NCBI GenBank assembly: GCA_963779515.1
Contig: CAVZYN010000001.1
Coordinates: forward strand, 558,001 to 622,000
DNA: 64,000 nt
Reading direction: 5' to 3'
DNA from: CAVZYN01 sp963779515
GTDB taxonomy: Bacteria > Pseudomonadota > Alphaproteobacteria > Rhizobiales > Hyphomicrobiaceae
A model generated the notes under the pieces. It was not told where the DNA came from, made no database searches, and saw only the letters and a program-made list of their open reading frames with translations. Below are positions 17,575-26,937 of the stretch, piece after piece. Numbering within the stretch: the first letter of the stretch is position 1; every line of letters begins with the position of its first letter. The position numbers and the translations under genes were made by a program.

Positions 17575-18696
17575 TTATTTCTTTTCCGGCCAGTAGTGAT
17601 CGGCCGCCACGCTATAGGCGGGATAGTAAAAGCGTTTGGCCGGGACGCTCACGGACGCAAATGCCTTCTGGCTTTCCCAAACTTCCTTAAACACCGGGTT
17701 CTTTTCCGACTCCTTCGCGGCGATGCGATCCCAGGCCGCGAGGAACTCCTTGTGCACGTCTTTCGGCGTTTGCAGGACGTTGACTTTGTGCTTGTCGCGA
17801 ATTTCCACCATGGCCTCGGCGTTCTGGCGCTGCCACTTGGCCCACCATGTGAACATCGTCTCCACAGCGACGGCCTTGAACAGCTCCTGATCGGCGGGGC
17901 CGAGATCCTTCCAGACGTCGGCGTTGATCATGATCTCGCCGAACGAGACGGATTCATGCAGCGATGGCGCATAGTGGTATTTCCAGATCGTGTGGAAGCC
18001 GAAGCGCAGGTCTTCGATGCCACCGACCCATTCCGCGCAGTCGATCGTGCCGCGTTCCGCCGCAGGCATGATTTCGCCGCCCGGCATATTCACGGTGCGC
18101 ATGCCCATTTCGTTGAAGATTTCAGCGGCGACGCCGGTCTGACGGCACTTCTGCCCTTTGAAGTCGGCGAGGTCTTTGATCTCTTTCTTGAACCAGCCGA
18201 GCGCTTGCGGGCTCGACGGCAGGATCGGGAACGAAACGACATTGAGCTTCAGCGTCTCGCGGTAGAATTTGTGGAACAGCTCGAGGCCGCCGCCGTGCCA
18301 CATCCAGGATAGGTAGTCCATCTGGTCCATGCCGAGCGGACCGCCGGGGCCGCCGGAGAAGAGGATCGCGGCTTTGTTTTTGCCGACCCAATAGCCGGGC
18401 CAGGAATGCGCGCCGTCGATGACTTTCTTGTGCGTCGCGTCCAGCACCTCGAACGCAGGAACGACCTGCCCGGCTGGCATCGCCTCGATTTTGATGCGCC
18501 CGCCCGAGAGCTGCTCGAGCCGCTTGGAAAACTGTGTGAAGTTTTCATAGAGCGTGAGCGACGCGGGCCACGACGCCTGCATCTTGAGGACTTTAGTTTG
18601 TGCGGTGGCCTCGCCTGCACCGTAGGCGATCCCGAGTGCGGCGACCGCGGACACGGCGGTCTTGGCGATGGTCGACTTTAAGAGCGACAACTTCAT
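17575..18696 (-). CDS. dctP: TRAP transporter substrate-binding protein
   Basis: 373 residues, starting with a signal peptide (KSTIAKTAVSAVAALGIAYG, cleavage near ATAQ). The mature protein has the DctP fold: LKMQASWPASLTLYENFTQF, GRIKIEAMPAGQVVPAFEVL, and the carboxylate-binding Arg region KCRQTGVAAEIFNEMG. The sequence is closest to the TakP/mannitol-chloroaromatic group, which bind keto acids or other carboxylates as dimers; the substrate cannot be told. First gene of the TRAP operon, divergent from thiL. Confidence 0.92.
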   Translation of the reverse strand: MKLSLLKSTIAKTAVSAVAALGIAYGAGEATAQTKVLKMQASWPASLTLYENFTQFSKRLEQLSGGRIKIEAMPAGQVVPAFEVLDATHKKVIDGAHSWPGYWVGKNKAAILFSGGPGGPLGMDQMDYLSWMWHGGGLELFHKFYRETLKLNVVSFPILPSSPQALGWFKKEIKDLADFKGQKCRQTGVAAEIFNEMGMRTVNMPGGEIMPAAERGTIDCAEWVGGIEDLRFGFHTIWKYHYAPSLHESVSFGEIMINADVWKDLGPADQELFKAVAVETMFTWWAKWQRQNAEAMVEIRDKHKVNVLQTPKDVHKEFLAAWDRIAAKESEKNPVFKEVWESQKAFASVSVPAKRFYYPAYSVAADHYWPEKK

Positions 18697-18876
18697 TGTG
18701 AGAGTGCCTCCTGGTTATTTGACGCTTCCAGCCCTTAGGTTCGCCCTTTTTCTGCGCGTGAGCGTTACGGCACGCTAACAGGACTGAACGGCGGGTCAAC
18801 GTAAATGCTGAAGGCTCTGTTTTGAGCTGCGGCTTGGTGATTGGCGCCCTGGCAGAACCTGCGTATCCTGACGTCC

Positions 18877-19881
18877 ATGTCCAACGACACACACATTCGC
18901 GGCGAAGAGGCCATCATCCAGCAGTTTCTGGCGCCGCTGGCGGCGGGCTGTCCTGGCGCGTTCGGACTGAAGGATGATTGCGCGGCGCTGACGCCGTCGC
19001 CCGGTTGCGACCTGATCGTGAAGACCGATCCTGTTGCAGCGGGCGTGCACTTCTTTGCTGATGACCCGTCCGAAGACGTCGCCTGGAAGGCGCTGGCGGT
19101 GAACGTGTCGGATCTCGCGGCGAAGGCCGCGACGCCGCGCGCCTATCTGATGGCGTTGAGCTTCCCCGAGGCGCCAACGCGCGATTGGATGCAGCGGTTC
19201 GCGGCGGGTCTGGCTGAGGCGCAGCGCGCGTTCGGCATGCATCTGATTGGTGGCGACACGGATCGGCGGCCGGGGCCCATGTCGGTCACGATCACGGTGT
19301 TCGGCGAGGTGCCGTCGGGCACGATGGTGCGGCGTGGTGCGGCGAAAGCGGGGGATCGCTTGTTCGTGACTGGTCACCTCGGGGACGCAGCGCTTGGATT
19401 GGCGCTGACCACGGACGCAACTCTTGCCGCGCGCTGGGGTCTGACGGATGCGGAAGTGGGCCACCTCGTGCAGCGCTACCGGCGGCCCGCGCCGCGGCTC
19501 GAGGCGCGCGCACTGTTGCGTGAGGTTGCGTCAGCCGCGATGGATCTCTCGGACGGTTTGATGAAAGACTGCGGCCGCATGTGCGCGGCGAGCGGCGTTG
19601 GGGCGAGGCTTGCAACGCGCGATCTGGCGCTGTCATCCGCCGTCGCGAAAGCCGTCGGCGCCGATCCCGCGCGCTGGCGCGATGTCGTCGCGGGCGGCGA
19701 TGACTACGAGATCCTGTTCGCCGTGCGGCCCGATGACGTGGCGCGCGTCGCCGCTGAATCCCTCAAGATCGCGCTTCCCATTTCGCCCATCGGCGAAATC
19801 GTCGCCAGCGCCGGCGTCACGCTCACGACGCCCGATGGCCGCGCGCTTGCTCTCGACCGCACCGGTTGGGATCATTTTTAG
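18877..19881 (+). CDS. thiL: Thiamine-monophosphate kinase
   Basis: 334 residues, AIR-synthase-like fold. It phosphorylates TMP to the cofactor TPP. Signatures: GLKDDCAAL, the Mg site DLIVKTDPVAAGVHF, NVSDLAAKAATPRAYLMAL, GGDTDRRPGPMSVTITVFG, AAMDLSDGL and AGGDDYEILFAV. The ATG at 18877 starts just before the conserved EEAII helix. It has lost its usual link to nusB and must use its own promoter in the 180 bp shared with dctP. Confidence 0.96.
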   Translation: MSNDTHIRGEEAIIQQFLAPLAAGCPGAFGLKDDCAALTPSPGCDLIVKTDPVAAGVHFFADDPSEDVAWKALAVNVSDLAAKAATPRAYLMALSFPEAPTRDWMQRFAAGLAEAQRAFGMHLIGGDTDRRPGPMSVTITVFGEVPSGTMVRRGAAKAGDRLFVTGHLGDAALGLALTTDATLAARWGLTDAEVGHLVQRYRRPAPRLEARALLREVASAAMDLSDGLMKDCGRMCAASGVGARLATRDLALSSAVAKAVGADPARWRDVVAGGDDYEILFAVRPDDVARVAAESLKIALPISPIGEIVASAGVTLTTPDGRALALDRTGWDHF

Positions 19882-20128
19882 CAGAACCGATCGCTCTTAT
19901 AAATCACGCTGTACGGGCGCGAGCGAGTGTGCCGGTCGCGCCCGTCGTGTCCTCAATGGTCAGCACGGGACCTGGATCCCCGCCACGATCGGCGAGGATG
20001 ACGGCTGTGGGTGTGGTGGCGCCGCTGGGCCAAAGGTGCCATATAAGACGATCGCGGACACTAGGTCGCGACAGGGTTTCCGCAGTCTGAAATAGGACTT
20101 TTCAAAGCGTCACGAGGAGAAGCGTCCC

Positions 20129-20542
20129 ATGAGTTCGACATTCAATTTCGCGCACCGAGCTGCCGCCATTGTCTTGTTGCTGGGACTTGCGGTCCCGGCT
20201 GCCGCGCAGGACACCAAGATCACGCCGCTGATGACAAAACCACTGCCAAACCTCGCGAGCGGTGAGAAAGAGGGCATGATGCTCACGGTCGAGTACGCGC
20301 CAGGTGCATCGTCGGCGCAGCATCGGCACAACGCGCACGTGTTCGTCTATGTCGTGCAAGGCGCGGTCGTGATGCAGGTCAAGGGTGGTCCCGAGGTCAC
20401 CTTGAGCGCCGGACAAACCTTCCATGAGTTGCCCGATGACATTCATACAGTCTCCAAGAATGCCAGCGCGACCGAGCCTGCAAAAATCCTGGTCTTCGCC
20501 TTGAAGGACAAGGGCGCGCCACTGGTCGTTCCGGTCCAGTAG
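20129..20542 (+). CDS. Exported cupin-domain protein
   Basis: 137 residues: signal peptide (AAAIVLLLGLAVPAAAQ) then a single cupin barrel. Metal-binding motif 1 is HRHNAHVFVYVVQG and motif 2 GQTFHELPDDIHTVSKN. The His pattern supports a mononuclear metal site. The substrate and reaction are unknown; many periplasmic cupins of this size are uncharacterised. Confidence 0.82.
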   Translation: MSSTFNFAHRAAAIVLLLGLAVPAAAQDTKITPLMTKPLPNLASGEKEGMMLTVEYAPGASSAQHRHNAHVFVYVVQGAVVMQVKGGPEVTLSAGQTFHELPDDIHTVSKNASATEPAKILVFALKDKGAPLVVPVQ

Positions 20543-20583
20543 AGTCTGAGCCGGCAAGCACACTCACCGGATCCCCAAAAAGC

Positions 20584-21204
20584 CTAGGTCCGCCGCTTGC
20601 GTGGTGATGACTTGACCGGCGATGTACCGCCAAGTGGCGTGTAACGGTAGATGTCCTCGAGCGGCAGCGCCACGCCAATGGCGGAAAGGTCGAGGCGATC
20701 CTTGAGCGCGTCAACTATTTCGCCTTTCCAACCGGTCGCGCGGTTGAACAGGGTGACTTCAACGGATTTGAGAGACACCGTCACGTAGTGCGCGCAGTTT
20801 GGCACGCTCGCGTAGACGCGCTTACGCCAGGCTTGATCTGCTTTCGTGTTGCTTTTCGAGAGGACTTCAAAGACGACGACTGCGTCGTCGCTGACGGGCG
20901 AGCCGCTGAGGGGTTGCTCTTTCACGAACGCGTCCGGTTGCGGCAGACTGTTTTTCGAAGCTGGTACGCGCGTACCGGTGCCAATCAGAGGCAGCCAAAA
21001 CTCACCCGACTGATGTTTTCTATTCATCAGCCACGTCACAATATTTGTGACGACGATCTGATGGTAGTCCACTGGGGATGGATTCAAGACGGCGACTCCC
21101 TCGATGAGTTCCCAGCGTTCTTCATCCGGCCGCGTTGCCGTGAAGGCGAGGAATTCCTCGATCGTCATTTGTTGCTCGGGGGCGAGCTTGGCGCGAACGT
21201 TCAT
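20584..21204 (-). CDS. Uma2-family (DUF820) PD-(D/E)XK nuclease-like protein
   Basis: 206 residues. Landmarks are MTIEEFLAF near the start, ERWELIEGVAVL, PQPDAFV and VVFEVLSKSNTKADQAWRKR followed by YASVPNCAHYVTV. In this family the core Asp and the E-x-L/K positions form a restriction-like nuclease site, where SKS replaces the more common SPST. The ATG at 21204 is the family-consistent start. Role unknown; often found in accessory regions. Confidence 0.8.
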   Translation of the reverse strand: MNVRAKLAPEQQMTIEEFLAFTATRPDEERWELIEGVAVLNPSPVDYHQIVVTNIVTWLMNRKHQSGEFWLPLIGTGTRVPASKNSLPQPDAFVKEQPLSGSPVSDDAVVVFEVLSKSNTKADQAWRKRVYASVPNCAHYVTVSLKSVEVTLFNRATGWKGEIVDALKDRLDLSAIGVALPLEDIYRYTPLGGTSPVKSSPRKRRT

Positions 21205-21309
21205 GACGGCTCCGATGGGAAGGACTCTATGCGAGGAGGCGCAAGACCACAACTCCGCGACGCACACGCAAGCGGCGGAACTGATCACGTGGGGGGCAAG
21301 TATTGAGGA

Positions 21310-22101
21310 TCACATTAGCGCCGCGACGCCGTCCCAGAGCAGCTTCAGGCCGACGATGGTGAGGAGGGCGTAGCAGACGCGGTACATCTGCATCTGATTG
21401 AGGCGGCTGTGCAGCTGCCACCCAGCCCACACGCCGATCCCGCACAGCGGCACCGACAATGCCATCAACGTCAGCACCATTCGGTCCGGCGGCTGCAGCA
21501 TCAGCCATGGACCAATTTTGACGACATTGCCGAGCGTAAAAAAGAGACTCGTGGTTCCCGCGTAGATCTCCTTCGCGAGCCCAAGCGGCAGCAGATACAT
21601 CGCCAGCGGCGGCCCGCCCGCATGTGCGATCATGCTGGTGACGCCCGCCGCCGCGCCGCAGATGTATGCCTTCGAGGCCTGGCGCGGCTCGGCCGCAGGC
21701 TTGCCCCCGCCCGTGAACCAGAGTGCGGTGAAGACGAGGGTGATCAGCGCCATGATGATCTTGACCACTGCGGGGCTCATCACAGTGAGTAGGAAGTAGC
21801 CCCCGACGATCCCAAGAAAGGCCGCCGGCGCCAGCAGCGTGATGTCGGGCCGCGACCAGGTCGATGGCGTCCAATAGCGGAACGCGAAGGCGTCCATGAC
21901 CAGGAACATGGGCGCCAGCAACACGCCCGCGGTCAAAGGATCAAGGACCAGCGACAATAGTGGTATCCCAATGATCGCAAAGCCGCCCCCAAAGGCGCCT
22001 TTCATGAAGGCAATCAGGAACATACCTGTTGCGACAACCGAAAATGTCCAAAGGTCCGGGAACAGCACGACTCGGGAATCCTTGCGTGATTGATCAGGCA
22101 A
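21310..22101 (-). CDS. TauE/SafE-family membrane exporter
   Basis: 263 residues, about eight membrane helices in two halves: AFMKGAFGGGFAIIGIPLLS in the first and GAAAGVTSMIAHAGGPPLAMYLLP in the second, both typical of TauE/SafE. Members export sulfite, sulfoacetate or other anions. No sulfonate gene is adjacent, so the substrate is open. Confidence 0.87.
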   Translation of the reverse strand: MPDQSRKDSRVVLFPDLWTFSVVATGMFLIAFMKGAFGGGFAIIGIPLLSLVLDPLTAGVLLAPMFLVMDAFAFRYWTPSTWSRPDITLLAPAAFLGIVGGYFLLTVMSPAVVKIIMALITLVFTALWFTGGGKPAAEPRQASKAYICGAAAGVTSMIAHAGGPPLAMYLLPLGLAKEIYAGTTSLFFTLGNVVKIGPWLMLQPPDRMVLTLMALSVPLCGIGVWAGWQLHSRLNQMQMYRVCYALLTIVGLKLLWDGVAALM

Positions 22102-22307
22102 TTAGCGGCCGTCCGCGGTGTATTCACGCAGGACGGGGATAGAGACCAAAGTTTGCGCAGAGCGTGTTGCATCAAAACCCCGATTTTGGCATGGTCCGCG
22201 CCGAATCCCGTTCTCACGGGGTGCGTGGACGTACCAACCGGTTCAGCGTTGGGCGATGCCGCGTCTTCCAACTTCAACGTCCGAATTGAACGGGGGGCTT
22301 TCAGCTC

Positions 22308-24479
22308 ATGAATACGCTCATGTGGGCGATCATCTTTGGTGGTCTGCTTTCACTGGTCTATGGCTTCGTGACCATCAATCAGGTCATGGCGGCCGATGCG
22401 GGCAATGCCCGCATGCAGGAAATCGCAGGCGCCATTCAAGAAGGCGCACGCGCATATCTCAATCGTCAATATACAACGGTCGCTTTCGTCGGCGCGATCA
22501 TCTTTGTCGTCGCGTGGGTGCTGCTGGGTGGCCTGACCGCCCTCGGTTTCGCAATCGGCGCGTTTCTGTCGGCGCTCGCGGGCTACATCGGCATGAACGT
22601 GTCGGTGCGCGCGAACGTGCGGACCGCGCAGGCGGCGACCAAGTCGCTGGCGGGTGGCCTCGACCTCGCCTTCAAGGCCGGCGCGGTGACGGGCATGCTG
22701 GTTGCCGGTCTCGCCCTGCTGGGCGTTGCCGGGTACTACATGTTCCTCATCGGTCCGATGAAAATGGCGCCCGCCGATCGCGGCGTGATCGATGCACTGG
22801 TAGCGCTCGGTTTCGGCGCCTCGCTGATCTCGATCTTTGCCCGTCTCGGCGGCGGCATCTTCACCAAGGGTGCGGACGTCGGCGGCGATCTCGTCGGTAA
22901 AGTCGAAGCCGGCATCCCGGAAGACGATCCGCGCAATCCCGCCACCATCGCCGACAACGTCGGTGACAACGTCGGCGATTGCGCCGGCATGGCGGCCGAC
23001 TTGTTCGAGACCTATGCGGTGACGGTCGTTGCCACCATGGTTCTCGCCGGCATCTTCTTCGCCAGCCAGCCGATCCTCGGCAACATGATGCTTTACCCGC
23101 TCGCGATTTGCGCGGCGTGCATCGTGACGTCGATCGCCGGCACCTACTTCGTCAAGCTCGGCGCCAACAACTCGATCATGGGCGCGCTCTACAAGGGTCT
23201 GATCGCCAGCGGTGTGCTGTCGATCGGCGGCCTCTACCTTGCGACACAGTATGTGCTTGGCGGCTTCGGTGAAGTCGGCACGGCGCCGGGTGGCATCTCG
23301 ATCACCGGTTGGAACTTGTTCCTCTGCGGCCTCGTCGGCCTCGCGGTGACCGGTCTGATCGTCTGGATCACCGAGTACTACACCGGCATCGGCTTCCGGC
23401 CGGTGCGCTCCATCAGCCAAGCCTCGGTCACGGGCCACGGCACGAACGTCATCCAGGGTCTCGCGGTCAGCCTCGAGGCGACGGCGCTGCCGACACTCGT
23501 GATCGTGGCTGGCATTGTCATCACGTACAAGCTCGCAGGCCTGTTCGGCACTGCGATCGCGACGACGACGATGCTGGGTCTGGCCGGTATGATCGTGGCG
23601 CTCGATGCGTTCGGCCCGGTGACGGACAACGCGGGCGGCATCGCCGAAATGGCGGGGCTGCCGAAGGAAGTGCGCAAATCGACCGACGCGCTCGATGCCG
23701 TCGGCAATACCACGAAGGCCGTCACCAAGGGCTACGCGATCGGCTCCGCCGGTCTCGGTGCGCTGGTGCTGTTTGCGGCCTACAGCTACGACCTGCAGTA
23801 CTTCATCGCCGAGGCCAATAAACCGGGCTCGAAGGTGTTCCAGTACTTCAAGGGCGTAACGGTGGATTTCTCGCTCTCGAACCCTTACGTGGTGGTCGGC
23901 CTCCTGATCGGCGGTCTCATTCCGTACCTGTTCGGTGGCATGGCCATGACGGCCGTCGGCCGCGCCGCTGGCGCGATCGTGGAAGAGGTTCGCCGTCAGT
24001 TCAAGGCCAAGCCCGGCATCATGAAGGGGACCGATCGTCCGGACTACGCGGCAGCGGTCGACCTGCTGACCAAGGCCGCCATCAAGGAGATGGTGATCCC
24101 GTCGTTGCTGCCGGTGCTCTCGCCGGTGGTGCTGTACTACATCGTCTATGCTGTCGAAGGCGGCGGCACGGCGGCCAAGGGTGCGGCGTTCTCGGCAGTC
24201 GGCGCGATGCTGCTCGGCGTCATTGTGACGGGTCTCTTCGTTGCCATCTCGATGACCTCGGGTGGTGGCGCCTGGGACAACGCCAAGAAGGCCTTCGAAG
24301 ACGGTTTCGTCGACAAGGACGGCGTCAAACACCAGAAGGGTTCGGAAGCCCACAAGGCCTCCGTCACCGGCGACACGGTCGGCGATCCCTACAAGGATAC
24401 GGCGGGTCCCGCCGTCAACCCGGCGATCAAGATCACCAACATCGTCGCGCTGCTGCTGCTCGCCGTGTTGGCGCACTGA
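22308..24479 (+). CDS. hppA: Membrane proton-translocating pyrophosphatase (K+-independent type)
   Basis: 723 residues, about 16 membrane helices. It hydrolyses pyrophosphate and pumps H+. The substrate site is intact: DVGGDLVGKVEAGIPEDDPR, NVGDNVGDCAGMAADLFETY and, near the end, DTVGDPYKDTAGPAVNP. The sequence GNTTKAVTKG carries the Lys that marks the K+-independent class (K+-dependent enzymes have Ala). Followed by a good intrinsic terminator, so probably monocistronic. Confidence 0.97.
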   Translation: MNTLMWAIIFGGLLSLVYGFVTINQVMAADAGNARMQEIAGAIQEGARAYLNRQYTTVAFVGAIIFVVAWVLLGGLTALGFAIGAFLSALAGYIGMNVSVRANVRTAQAATKSLAGGLDLAFKAGAVTGMLVAGLALLGVAGYYMFLIGPMKMAPADRGVIDALVALGFGASLISIFARLGGGIFTKGADVGGDLVGKVEAGIPEDDPRNPATIADNVGDNVGDCAGMAADLFETYAVTVVATMVLAGIFFASQPILGNMMLYPLAICAACIVTSIAGTYFVKLGANNSIMGALYKGLIASGVLSIGGLYLATQYVLGGFGEVGTAPGGISITGWNLFLCGLVGLAVTGLIVWITEYYTGIGFRPVRSISQASVTGHGTNVIQGLAVSLEATALPTLVIVAGIVITYKLAGLFGTAIATTTMLGLAGMIVALDAFGPVTDNAGGIAEMAGLPKEVRKSTDALDAVGNTTKAVTKGYAIGSAGLGALVLFAAYSYDLQYFIAEANKPGSKVFQYFKGVTVDFSLSNPYVVVGLLIGGLIPYLFGGMAMTAVGRAAGAIVEEVRRQFKAKPGIMKGTDRPDYAAAVDLLTKAAIKEMVIPSLLPVLSPVVLYYIVYAVEGGGTAAKGAAFSAVGAMLLGVIVTGLFVAISMTSGGGAWDNAKKAFEDGFVDKDGVKHQKGSEAHKASVTGDTVGDPYKDTAGPAVNPAIKITNIVALLLLAVLAH

Positions 24480-24507
24480 GCAGGCGATCACGATTGAGAC
24501 ACGTCAG

Positions 24508-24537
24508 GGCGCCGGAGACATCCTCCGGCGCCTTTTT
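24508..24537 (+). terminator. Intrinsic terminator of hppA
   Basis: GGCGCCGGAG and CTCCGGCGCC flank a five-base loop (10-bp stem) and are followed by TTTTT, 28 bp after the hppA stop. Classic Rho-independent terminator. Confidence 0.9.
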
Positions 24538-24596
24538 CTTTGGGACGTGATATTGCAATGGAACTCTTGAATAGTGCTCGATCTTTGGCTTCGCAG

Positions 24597-25106
24597 CTAA
24601 GGCGCAAGACTCGCGCGCAGATCCGCGAGCGTCACCATCAGTGTCATCGGATCGAGCGGCGAGACCACCATGCCCAACGCGAGATTGAACGCTTTCGCCT
24701 CATCGGAAATGGCATCCACCAAGACCGCGCGCACGCCGATAATGTTGGCGGCCTGCAATACGCGCAATCCGGCATCGCGGAACAGCGCGCGGCCAAGACC
24801 TTGGCCTTGTTGCGTCACATCGATCGCCAATCGGCCGAGCACGATGATCGGGATCGGGTCCGGCATGTTGCGGCGAACGCGCCCCGGAGCCGCTACAATA
24901 TCGACGGCGCCGGCTGCGAGAGCATAGTACCCGACGACGGATACTCCCTCGCAAGCGACATAGGTATGCGAGGCACCACTCTTGGCATTTCCGCGCGCGC
25001 GACGCTTCAGCCAGTCATCAAGAGGCTGGACGCCACAACTAAAGGAATCCAGCTGATGGGTTTCGTCAAGCAGGACAGGTGCGCTGACGGTCACGAACGG
25101 TCCCAA
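24597..25106 (-). CDS. GNAT-type toxin of a TacAT-like TA pair
   Basis: 169 residues. Acetyl-CoA-binding motif A is visible in ILGRLAIDVTQQGQGLGRAL (V-L-G-R-L-A then Q-G-Q-G-L-G). The N-terminus (FSCGVQPLDDWLKRRA) matches toxins of the TacT/AtaT class, which acetylate charged tRNAs and stop translation. It overlaps the DUF1778 gene by 16 bases, the usual antitoxin-first arrangement. Confidence 0.88.
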   Translation of the reverse strand: MGPFVTVSAPVLLDETHQLDSFSCGVQPLDDWLKRRARGNAKSGASHTYVACEGVSVVGYYALAAGAVDIVAAPGRVRRNMPDPIPIIVLGRLAIDVTQQGQGLGRALFRDAGLRVLQAANIIGVRAVLVDAISDEAKAFNLALGMVVSPLDPMTLMVTLADLRASLAP

Positions 25107-25384
25107 GGTGCGCGCGTCCGCATGGAGCGTGCAAGTTTCCCATCTGAACGCGGCGGCGCATCGAGCGCAGCGGCGAACTTGGCAAATGTTTTGGCATCGG
25201 TCACAAACAGAGTGCGATCGCTCAGCGCCTCCATCGCCGCACGTCGCGCCGCGTCCAGCACGAAGTCGGTTCGGGTCTTGCCGGTCAGCTCTGCGGCGCG
25301 GTCGATGAGACCGCGCTCCTCTGGCTTGATACGAATGTTGAGCGTGTCACGACGCAGCGCGCGCCGGCTAGGGGTGGCTGGCAT
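25091..25384 (-). CDS. DUF1778 (TacA-like) antitoxin
   Basis: 97 residues. Ribbon-helix-helix DNA-binding start (RRDTLNIRIKPEERGLIDRAAELTGKTRTDFVLDAA), then a C-terminal toxin-binding tail. Such antitoxins wrap the GNAT toxin and co-repress the operon at palindromes; a perfect 19-bp palindrome lies 35 bp upstream. GTGGAG precedes the ATG by seven bases. Confidence 0.88.
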   Translation of the reverse strand: MPATPSRRALRRDTLNIRIKPEERGLIDRAAELTGKTRTDFVLDAARRAAMEALSDRTLFVTDAKTFAKFAAALDAPPRSDGKLARSMRTRAPWDRS

Positions 25385-25394
25385 GAATGGTCTC

Positions 25395-25437
25395 CACGAT
25401 GCATCCTTATATCACGACGTAATGACATTGTCATTAC
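25395..25437 (-). promoter_or_regulatory. TA promoter with palindromic operator
   Basis: The perfect inverted repeat GTAATGACA-T-TGTCATTAC spans 25419-25437. On the minus strand ATGACA can serve as a -35 and TATAAG, 17 bases later, as a -10, so the palindrome covers the -35. This is a likely autoregulatory operator for the antitoxin. Confidence 0.7.
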
Positions 25438-25692
25438 GCATCCGCCGTCATTGATGGCGTGTTTGGTCGACGGCCAGTCCTTTGCCGAAGATCTTATGAC
25501 GCTCGATGATTGAACCCGTACGGGAGGCGCAGATGGCCAAGTACGGGGCAATCAATTTCCGGAAAGACAACCGTCGCCCTCTGGTATACTATAACAACGA
25601 TTGGGTCCGCGGATTGACGTGGCCACTCATGATCAGGCCACCGCTTCACGCGTTGCCGCGCTCCCTTGGACATCTCGTCGAGGAGTTCGACC
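25438..25692. other. Gene-free stretch before DUF2189 gene
   Basis: Together with the TA promoter this gap is about 308 bp. An extended -10-like TGGTATACT (TATACT at 25585-25590) could drive the DUF2189 gene about 100 bp downstream; no clear -35 is seen. A short frame from 25534 has no recognisable family. Confidence 0.35.
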
Positions 25693-26589
25693 ATGGCACA
25701 TCGCGATATCATACTGCCAATAAAGTCGATGGGCGCGAAGCCCGAAATCCGCAGGATCCGCGCATCGGACCTCAAGGATGCGCTGCGAAAAGGCTGGGAC
25801 GACTTCGTTGCAATGCCGACGCATGTCATTTTTCTCAGTCTGATTTATCCCGTCATCGGCATTCTGATTTACTTTGCGACCGTCGGGTACGACCTGATCC
25901 CACTGCTCTATCCGCTGGCCTCCGGCTTCGCGCTGATCGGTCCGTTCGCCGCCATCGGCCTCTACGAGTTGAGCCGGCGCCGGGAGGCGGGTCTCGATAC
26001 GACATGGAGCCATGCCTTCGATGTCGTACATTCGCCGTCGTTCCCAGCCATCGTCGGACTAGGGGCGCTTCTGTTCGGTCTGTTGTTTGCTTGGCTCGTT
26101 GCCGCCGACACGATTTACGGCGCAAACTTCGGCCGTGAGCATCAATCCTCTCTCACCGCTTTCTTGCACACGATTCTGACGACGCCTGAGGGGCGCACTC
26201 TCGCCATCGTCGGGAACGTCGTCGGCTTCCTGTTCGCCGTTTTGGCGTTCTCGCTGAGCGTGGTGTCGTTCCCTTTGCTGTTCGATCGTCACGTCGGTCT
26301 TGCGACGGCAATGGCCGCATCGCTGGAGGCGGTCGCCAAGAATCCAGTGACGATGGCGCTATGGGGTTTGATCGTCGCCGCTGGGCTCGTGCTTGGCTCG
26401 TTGCCGTTCTTCGTCGGTCTTGCCATCGTGATGCCGGTGCTCGGACACGCGACGTGGCATCTCTATCGCAAGCTCGTTGTTCCGGATTCGGGCGTTCGGC
26501 CCGAGTTCCACGCGCGCGATAAAGGCAAGCGCTACGCCGCGGATTTTCCCTCATCACTGTTCTCGCGCTACCGGGAAGATAAGAAATAA
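25693..26589 (+). CDS. DUF2189 multi-pass membrane protein
   Basis: 298 residues with six predicted membrane helices; the start (RRIRASDLKDALRKGWDDFVAMPTHV) and FALIGPFAAIGLYELSRRREAGL are typical of DUF2189, found in alphaproteobacteria with unknown role and sometimes called cytochrome c oxidase-associated. GAGGAG lies seven bases before the ATG. No functional claim is made. Confidence 0.8.
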   Translation: MAHRDIILPIKSMGAKPEIRRIRASDLKDALRKGWDDFVAMPTHVIFLSLIYPVIGILIYFATVGYDLIPLLYPLASGFALIGPFAAIGLYELSRRREAGLDTTWSHAFDVVHSPSFPAIVGLGALLFGLLFAWLVAADTIYGANFGREHQSSLTAFLHTILTTPEGRTLAIVGNVVGFLFAVLAFSLSVVSFPLLFDRHVGLATAMAASLEAVAKNPVTMALWGLIVAAGLVLGSLPFFVGLAIVMPVLGHATWHLYRKLVVPDSGVRPEFHARDKGKRYAADFPSSLFSRYREDKK

Positions 26590-26619
26590 CCGGCAGCGGC
26601 CACATTCGAGGAGAGTCCC

Positions 26620-26913
26620 ATGTACGCTGCTATCCGTCAGGGCAAAGCCAAGCCCGGCAAGGCTGAGGACTTGACCACGCGGATCAAGGAAGGTGTCATT
26701 CCGATCGTCAGCGATGTCCCGGGTTTTGTGTCCTACTTCGTGGTGTATGCGCCGAATGATATCGTCACCACGATCAGCGTCTTTGACACGTTTGAGAATG
26801 CGGAGGAGTCGAACCGGCGTGCGCTCGCCTGGATCGATCAAAATCTCGAGCCCCTGCTCGAAGGCCCCATCACGGCGGTTGCCGGACCCGTCGTTGTTCA
26901 CACGCTGGCGTAG
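26620..26913 (+). CDS. ABM-like dimeric alpha/beta-barrel protein
   Basis: 97 residues. The pattern MYAAIRQGKAKPGKAEDLTT...IPIVSDVPGFVSYFVVY...TTISVFDTFENAEESNRRALAWI fits the ferredoxin-like dimeric barrel of antibiotic-biosynthesis-monooxygenase-type proteins. It lies 30 bp after DUF2189. Biochemical role unknown. Confidence 0.7.
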   Translation: MYAAIRQGKAKPGKAEDLTTRIKEGVIPIVSDVPGFVSYFVVYAPNDIVTTISVFDTFENAEESNRRALAWIDQNLEPLLEGPITAVAGPVVVHTLA

Positions 26914-26937
26914 CAGGAACCAATAGCCACGGCTCGC

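Noticed and set aside
22350..24491. A 713-codon open frame on the minus strand opposite hppA
   Set aside because: Shadow of a GC-rich gene; composition is His/Arg/Asp-biased with no family features and no ribosome-binding site.
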